Below, one piece after another: positions 59,201 to 64,000 of a DNA stretch of 64,000 nucleotides. Position 1 is the stretch's first letter; each line of letters opens with the position of its first letter. Below the pieces are notes generated by a model. That model was not told where the DNA came from and did not search any database. It was given only the letters and a program-made list of their open reading frames with translations. The stretch is taken from positions 84,884,245 to 84,948,244 of the forward strand of contig OX419755.1 in assembly GCA_948567375.1 (NCBI GenBank), read 5' to 3'. The stretch comes from Lunularia cruciata. Its lineage: Eukaryota; Streptophyta; Marchantiopsida; Lunulariales; Lunulariaceae. Made by a program: the position numbers and the translations under genes.

Positions 59201-62016
59201 AGGTAATGCGCCCCTCTAGTGCCACCTCTTTTGCTCGTCTTTAGATGTTTTCAGTTCAATTCCGAATGAGTTTATCAACTGGTTTGAGTATCACCTCGTG
59301 CAGGGTATTGGCTTCTTGAATGATCCGCGGAGGCTGAATGTCGCCCTTACAAGGGCCCGATATGGAATTGTCATACTAGGAAATCCTAAAGTGCTGAGTA
59401 AACAGCCCTTATGGAACAGTCTGCTGACTCATTACAAGGTGTGAACCGAACTATTGTATGGAGTCTTTCTTGTCTGTTTACTGTTACGTTTCGACTGTTG
59501 GGCTTGCATCTTTTGGTGCAGGCCACAAGATTGAAGCTTAATAAGCCAATAACTGCTACTTCTATATCAATGCTCTTACTCTAGCGTTGGGAGTCTTATC
59601 TTTCTGTTGAAAGATGAATGGTCTAGAATTTCGAGGGTGTGATACTTTTGGCTAAAATTTAAATTTGCTTTATGTAGGAGCATGAGTGTCTTGTCGAAGG
59701 TGCTCTCAACAATCTGAAACAGAGCATGGTGCAGTTCCAGAAACCTAAGAAGGTAAGTTGAAGTAGAGTTGAAGCAGTCACTCGTTGCACCTAATCATCA
59801 AACCTCATTGTTGTGTTCACGTATAGAAAAGTAGAGATTTTATCTATATTGCGCAGCGGTGGTGTGTGAGATAAAACCTTAACCCGGTATGGAACCGGGT
59901 TGCTTACAGCGTGTTCTGTATTCCAATATGTCATATGTCAGATCGTACCTCCATTTACTATCTATAGTCCACAATCCCTAGACCTGAACATAATGATCCG
60001 AGTGGATACAGATAAGTGAACTGAGTTCTGTCCTGTGTTGCATGTTTACGTGGGTAAGAAACCGTGTCCTCGCAATGGGTTTTGCATTCCATTACTCAAT
60101 ATGTTTTCTTCTGAAATTCATCCAACGACCATGTGGGACTGGTCACAGATCTACAATGATCGCCGTGTATATCCGGGGGGCGGTCCTGCAACTGGATCAG
60201 GCGATGGTTTTGTGCCAGTGCCACCGGCCAGTGCTGCCTCTGGGACAGGTTTCCAAGATAGGCGGAGCGGGCGTGGACGAGTTGTGGAAGGCCGTAATGG
60301 TACGCACATGGTTTCAGTCCCCATCTCCACATAGCAAAGTAAACCATATGGTAATTTTAGTATGTCAGTGTGGCTCAGGTCTAAGAGGAAGTTGGGTGTT
60401 CTCGTTGCCAGGAAGTGGGTACATGGGTTTTGGAGGCATGACAAACGGGGTTCTTAAGTCTGGTGTTCCGCATCACGGTGGTATGGCCCCCTCCCGCATA
60501 CCACTTCCAGCCTTCCCTGGTGCACCACATACCCAACCTTATGCTATCCCTTCTCGAGGGGGTGTGCATGGTCCGATCGGGGGTGTTCCGCAAGGGCCTC
60601 AGGCTGGCAGTAGAGGTTTTGGTGCTGGTCGTGGAAGTGCTGGTGGACCTATTGGGGGTCATCTTGCTCACCATCAGGCTTCACAGTCGCATGGGACCAT
60701 TGGAGCAGGGTTTTCGTTTGCTGGCATTGAGAATCCAGCTACACAGCCTTCTGTTGGTGGGCCTCTTTTGCAGCAAGGTTTGATGACACAGGTAGGACTG
60801 GAAAGATATCAAAACTGTTGGGTAAGTTGAATGTTTACGGGCTCTCAAGAAGAACACTGCTACGTATTATCCTTATTCTGTTATTGGCATCTATTAGTAT
60901 TTTATTTTTACTTGTCTCACAGAAAGGAACTTGTATGGCAGACGCAGTCACAAGGCTTGAGTCAAAACCTCCGAGATGGTTTCTCTTTGGGCATGTCACA
61001 GGTATTTCGAAACAGTTTGAACATGTCCAGTGATATAAGTTAGCTGTTTAGTCCCACGTCGTGCCATTTTCGTGTCAGTGCAGCTTGAATTTTCAACTGG
61101 CTGTTCTTGTGAGAGCACTACCGAACATGGTTTCTCGTTTGGAAGTTCATAGGGAACTCACGGTGATGTCGTGACTGAACTCATTCTCCATTGTGATGTC
61201 GCTACATCGCGGCAGGATTTTCTGGGAGACGACTTCAAGTCGCAGGGTTCTCATGTGGCCTATACGGGTCCTGAATTTTCTACTCAGGTTGGTTTTCAAT
61301 CTTCTTCCCTTGAAGCTTATATCTACGCTTGCTTACGGATGTGTGGGAAATGTGTGATCAGAGATCCATGTTCGGGTGAATATGAACTCCTGTGCATGGA
61401 ATGTGCAGGCCTCCCAGGGTGGTTACGGTGTTGAGTATGTCACACAGGGAAGCCAAGGGACCTACTCAGGAGATTTCATGAACCAAAACTCTCAAGGTGG
61501 CTATCAGCACGGTACAACCGGGAGTGATTTCATATCACAGGTGTGTGCCCGTTGTCACTTCTGTCACTTTTTGACGTTCAAATCAGTAGTTGTACTACAA
61601 GTTGTATGCTTCAGCCAATGTGTCACAACTAATCATGTTTATGGTGTCTTCAGGATTTTATCCCTCATGGTTCCCAGGGGCTCTTCACGCAGGTTGGGTT
61701 TAGCGATCGTACACAGGACGGCCCATCTACTCAGGGGCATTATGGACTTGGCGGTCCGCTTCAATCACAGGTGTTGTATTTTGTCATATTGAGCGACCCT
61801 AAGTGCTTCAATACAATTCGATCCCACTTTTTTGTTCTGGCTTTAGTCTACGAGGTAGAATTATCTCTAATGCTCCGGGAATCTCGTTTCGAATCCCTTC
61901 AGGGTATCATGGGGCCCCTGTACTCACAGCCCTTCACCCAGTACACGCAGCCATTAACTCCGCAGCAGCAGCAGCAGCAAACTTCACAGCATCAGCGGCG
62001 CCACTACAATGGCTAG
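44240..62016 (+). CDS. UPF1: UPF1 RNA helicase (regulator of nonsense transcripts 1), 29 exons, 1265 aa
   Basis: UPF1 is the ATP-dependent SF1 helicase at the core of nonsense-mediated mRNA decay; it acts on cytoplasmic mRNPs with UPF2 and UPF3. Exons: 44240-44734, 45477-45728, 46144-46314, 46897-46947, 47254-47346, 47682-47777, 47905-47955, 48217-48335, 52604-52712, 52919-53041, 53436-53507, 53683-53754, 54063-54129, 54850-54992, 57513-57584, 57887-58015, 58406-58561, 58655-58768, 58888-58986, 59125-59202, 59304-59438, 59678-59752, 60149-60299, 60412-60791, 60942-61001, 61216-61287, 61409-61540, 61654-61770, 61903-62016. All introns are GT-AG and the frame is kept throughout. Domains: acidic N-terminus; CH zinc domain from about residue 121 (CKYC, WFC, HIVNHL); Walker A GPPGTGKT at 496-503; Walker B-type DE at 642-643; QYRMHP at 707-712; [11 protein letters not shown] in exon 21; Gly-rich then SQ/TQ-rich tail with a short polyGln near the end. 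Length is close to other plant UPF1 proteins. Exon 24 could alternatively end at 60821, adding ten in-frame residues. Confidence 0.97.
46349..46629 (+). repeat. Repeat T insertion in UPF1 intron 3, flanked by a 22-bp direct repeat
   Basis: CTATATATGTAGAAGTCTGG (22 bp with the next two G) occurs at 46349-46370 and identically at 46608-46629. Between them lies a block with GCTGTAGGTTACCTTCGATG and the hairpin motif at 46560-46600 that recurs in introns 8 and 14. Confidence 0.75.
48600..52340 (+). repeat. Tandem 1.1-1.4-kb repeat array filling UPF1 intron 8
   Basis: The 4268-bp intron 8 (48336-52603) holds successive copies of one composite unit. TACGAGGGGTACTGA-type starts lie at about 48955, 50390 and 51534. 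Each is followed by a block with CTTCTGCTTCCC and TCAGGACTCAAGCGTCC (about 49060, 50475, 51630), then TTCGATGCATTCTACC and the hairpin motif. A further block (49925-50160 and 51065-51310) separates units. Copies differ by scattered substitutions and indels. Confidence 0.8.
53290..53350 (+). repeat. Intronic repeat S, short copy in UPF1 intron 10
   Basis: CATGTCCTGTCCATTACGTGGGTATGAATACGTGTTCAAG, shared with copies in introns 13, 14 and 22. Confidence 0.55.
54530..54815 (+). repeat. Intronic repeat S in UPF1 intron 13
   Basis: The segment with TTGATGAAATCTAATAC, GCTTGCAGGTATACACTAAC, AGAGCTTGCTTGCC-like text, GTCTTGTCCAGTC and GAACCGTGCTC recurs in intron 14 (54995-55260 and about 56880-57260). 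Confidence 0.65.
54995..55265 (+). repeat. Intronic repeat S in UPF1 intron 14, copy 1
   Basis: TTGATAAAATCTATCAC, GATTGCAGGTACAAACTAAC, AGGAGAGCTTGCTCACC and GTCTTGTCCAGTCTTACG parallel the intron 13 copy. TATA-rich text follows and a truncated intron 8-type unit begins at about 55305. Confidence 0.65.
55305..56340 (+). repeat. Truncated intron 8-type repeat units in UPF1 intron 14
   Basis: TTTGCTGTTTAGCGTCTCAGGACTC at about 55309 through the hairpin motif at 55813 is a partial intron 8 unit. Two further hairpin-bearing tails follow (56056 and 56279), separated by a perfect 53-bp duplication. Confidence 0.75.
56091..56196 (+). repeat. Perfect 53-bp tandem duplication in UPF1 intron 14
   Basis: TGCTCTCATATACCAATAGA at 56091 and again at 56144; the two 53-bp units are identical. 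Confidence 0.95.
56880..57265 (+). repeat. Intronic repeat S in UPF1 intron 14, copy 2
   Basis: GCTTGCAGATACGCATTAAC, GGGAGAGCTTGCTTAC, GTCTCGTCCAGCCTTACGTG and AGAACCGTGTTCAAACGAAC match the other S copies. Later parts (ACCGTGTTGTTCACAACGGG) extend the family, and related text lies in intron 22 (59885-60100). Confidence 0.65.
61966..61984 (+). repeat. CAG repeat in the last UPF1 exon (polyglutamine)
   Basis: Six consecutive Gln codons (five CAG then CAA) near the C-terminus of UPF1. Part of the Gln-rich tail. Confidence 0.85.
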
Positions 62017-64000
62017 CTAGCACTTTTGTCGAAGGATGGTGATTGCATGACTCTGGTCAAGAATCCTGGAGAGTAAAGAAGCATAGCTATCTCTTTCTTG
62101 GGGCCTACAATCGCATATGTAATGGTTCAACAGGATCTCAGTGCACTGGTTATGTGGGCCAAGGGAGAGTCGAAAGTTTGAGTAGCATGGAGTTACTAAG
62201 TGTTGGCCACGTGAAAGGTTCGTCCGCAAAGAGCACTGTGTGGGAACTGATTCCAAGATTCTTACGGGCGACTAGGGCTGGCCGAGGAATCACTTGCATC
62301 AGTGCCTACAGGATCATTGATGTCCTATGCAGGGACCTTATATGTACAAAGATGTGCTTCTCTTGTTTCAAGAGCACAAGCTGGTGAACAATGAGCTTCT
62401 CAAGGTGGCAATCGCAGTATGACTAGGAAGTTGATGCAACTTAGGTTGCACGTGCTTGGGCAGCCTTTTTAACCTTTGTAGCCACATCTTTCAGAGCACG
62501 AATTCGTCTTCGTCAAGAATATCCTCCTCAAGTCTTCTCTGTGGGTTCCAGTCCTGCCCTCATAATTATCTCCTTCAATATCACTGGAAATTACATGCGC
62601 ATACCCTCCAAGTTGGAGATTCAGTGGAGGGTTGTATTGCATTCCAGCTATTGCAAAGCTTCGTCAGACCCGCCTTGTTCCGGGACCGCCAGGGAAGGGC
62701 CCTCTCTGGTTCGATTCAGGGGCACCTCTGTTACTGAGATGGTTGGACAGTTGCTCGTGCAGTGGGTCTCTTAAGAGGATCAAAGCAAGTGTTGTTCTTC
62801 TAAGGTTGAATGTCTACTTGTAGGAAGAGGATAGTCGTGGAGCTCCCAGTCACAGTTTTATGACCACGTGGGCGAGAAAGCCAAAGGTTATGTCAGCACG
62901 CCCATCTTCTCTACGTGAAAAACGCCTTGGGAGGACACAGCTAACGGCTTAAGCTGAGGGTTTTGGCTGAAGTTGTGTTGTGGTGTTCATTTCTTCTTTC
63001 TTGGAGCTACTGTTTATGAACAACTTTTAGTTCAGTATCGCTTTCGTATTCTATTAAGTACTTCTCACTTAATCTGAAATGACTTAGCACATTTCCTGCC
63101 GTAGGCTGTTTGTGTGCCCCTTGTTCCATATGTGCTTGACCGGTATCACTGCGGAGTATCAAGCCTTAATCTATTGGCAGCAACTTATTCTCTTAGCATA
63201 CTTTGGTCCTATCTAGTAGTGGAGTAAAGAATACAAAGGTAAATTTGTGCGAAGAACATCGAGAATGCATCCGTGAATTTGCATACATTTGTTTTTTATT
63301 ACTCAAGGCTAACTAGTTGGATTGCCTTTGCGTGAATGGGTGAAACGTTATTTCAGCTTTCTAGTTTCGTGGTCAACAGCGCCTGTGGATTCGTGGATTG
63401 TTCTTGGCCTAGATAAGCTTTCTGAAATGCTTGATATGTTTTGTGAAACGACTAAATCCACACGCGGCAATGTTGTTGTTGAAGTCCAAGGTACACCATC
63501 CTGGAAAGGGAAAGATTGAGATCTCTTTCTCCAGGGTATTGTGTGCACAGGCTACCGTTTTTTCTTTTAATATTAAACGGTTTGCCCGATCAGCAACCCT
63601 AACCCTTAAATTCCTTCTACCGAGGTGTGGAACCTACTTGGGTTCAAATGTGTGGGGCTCTGGTTTACTTATAGGAACGCTTGCTTCTGAATAATGTGAT
63701 TCACTTTAACAATGATCTAGAACTCTACTAAAGGTGAAAGAGAGGCGATAATGAGCAATTTCTACCGTCGCCTGTTGGTGCCGGGTGAGTGCGAGAGCGC
63801 TTACAATCCACATTGACGCGCATTGGATGCGTGATAATAGTCAGAAACTTTGTTGTGGATTGTAAGTAAGCAACAGAAACAGTGCAAAACCTTCCGGTGG
63901 TGTTATACATTGTCGTTAGAATTAGCCCCGTGCATGATGCACAGAGCTAAAAGGAACCTCTTAAATATATATCGTCCCCATCCCCACCCTTTATCCCTGT
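62017..64000 (+). other. UPF1 3' UTR and downstream flank
   Basis: No second gene is recognisable. The first kilobase or so after the stop is probably 3' UTR, possibly with introns, but no poly(A) signal stands out. Open frames at 62043-62387, 62456-62737, 63322-63519 and 63431-63694 show no known domain. AACCCTAACCCTTAA near 63594 resembles a plant telobox, a motif often found near promoters of growth-related genes. Confidence 0.4.

Noticed and set aside
60818-61033. Open frame starting before exon 25 as an alternative coding exon
   Set aside because: It is out of frame with exon 24 and loses the conserved SQ-rich sequence; the frame one base away matches plant UPF1.
62690-62730. GGTTCGATTC, a tRNA B-box-like word downstream of UPF1
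   Set aside because: The flanking bases do not form a T-stem and no A box, anticodon arm or acceptor stem is seen.

Overview
This window is nuclear plant DNA. The strongest evidence is a complete, 29-exon UPF1 RNA helicase gene of plant type at 44240-62016 (+), with GT-AG introns throughout. The left two thirds (about 1-43000) is AT-rich intergenic DNA packed with old, nested LTR retrotransposons. The species cannot be named from this sequence. The large, decayed retroelement content and the SQ-rich UPF1 tail would fit a non-flowering land plant, but that is inference.

Layout. 1-4002: the 3' half of a Ty3/gypsy element (copy A). 4060-16228: a nested stack. A second copy of the same family (copy C) is split into three pieces (4772-5538, 11103-11448, 15079-16228) by a chromodomain-bearing Ty3/gypsy element F (5539-11102) and by a 3.6-kb non-autonomous element G (11449-15078) with a 5-bp target duplication. 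16471-24352: more decayed gypsy DNA, namely the minus-strand 5' end of an F-like element (I), a minus-strand pol region (H) and stray F-family LTRs. 24353-29869: AT-rich DNA with no recognisable gene. 29870-39293: a near full-length minus-strand copy (B) of the A/C family. 39294-44239: unassigned DNA and the UPF1 5' flank. 44240-62016: UPF1. 62017-64000: its 3' flank.

The most unusual content is the A/B/C retrotransposon family. In copy B the order is LTR, gag (two zinc knuckles and an RGG run), aspartic protease, a cytosine-5 DNA methyltransferase-like domain, reverse transcriptase, RNase H, integrase and a C-terminal PHD finger. The methyltransferase motifs are visible: FGG, PC, ENI, an SRAH...LWW block and a C-terminal AMDLN block. 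All copies are broken by stops and frameshifts, so these are fossils, but the module order is legible. An element carrying both a DNA-methylation writer and a chromatin-reader finger is the main candidate for an undescribed system. Element F instead carries a chromodomain at the equivalent C-terminal place.

UPF1 is intact: I joined 29 exons that keep frame to a 1265-residue protein. Its introns hold two dispersed repeat families. One is tandemly repeated (1.1-1.4 kb units) in the 4.3-kb intron 8 and carries a short hairpin motif that I count 12 times in introns 3, 8 and 14.
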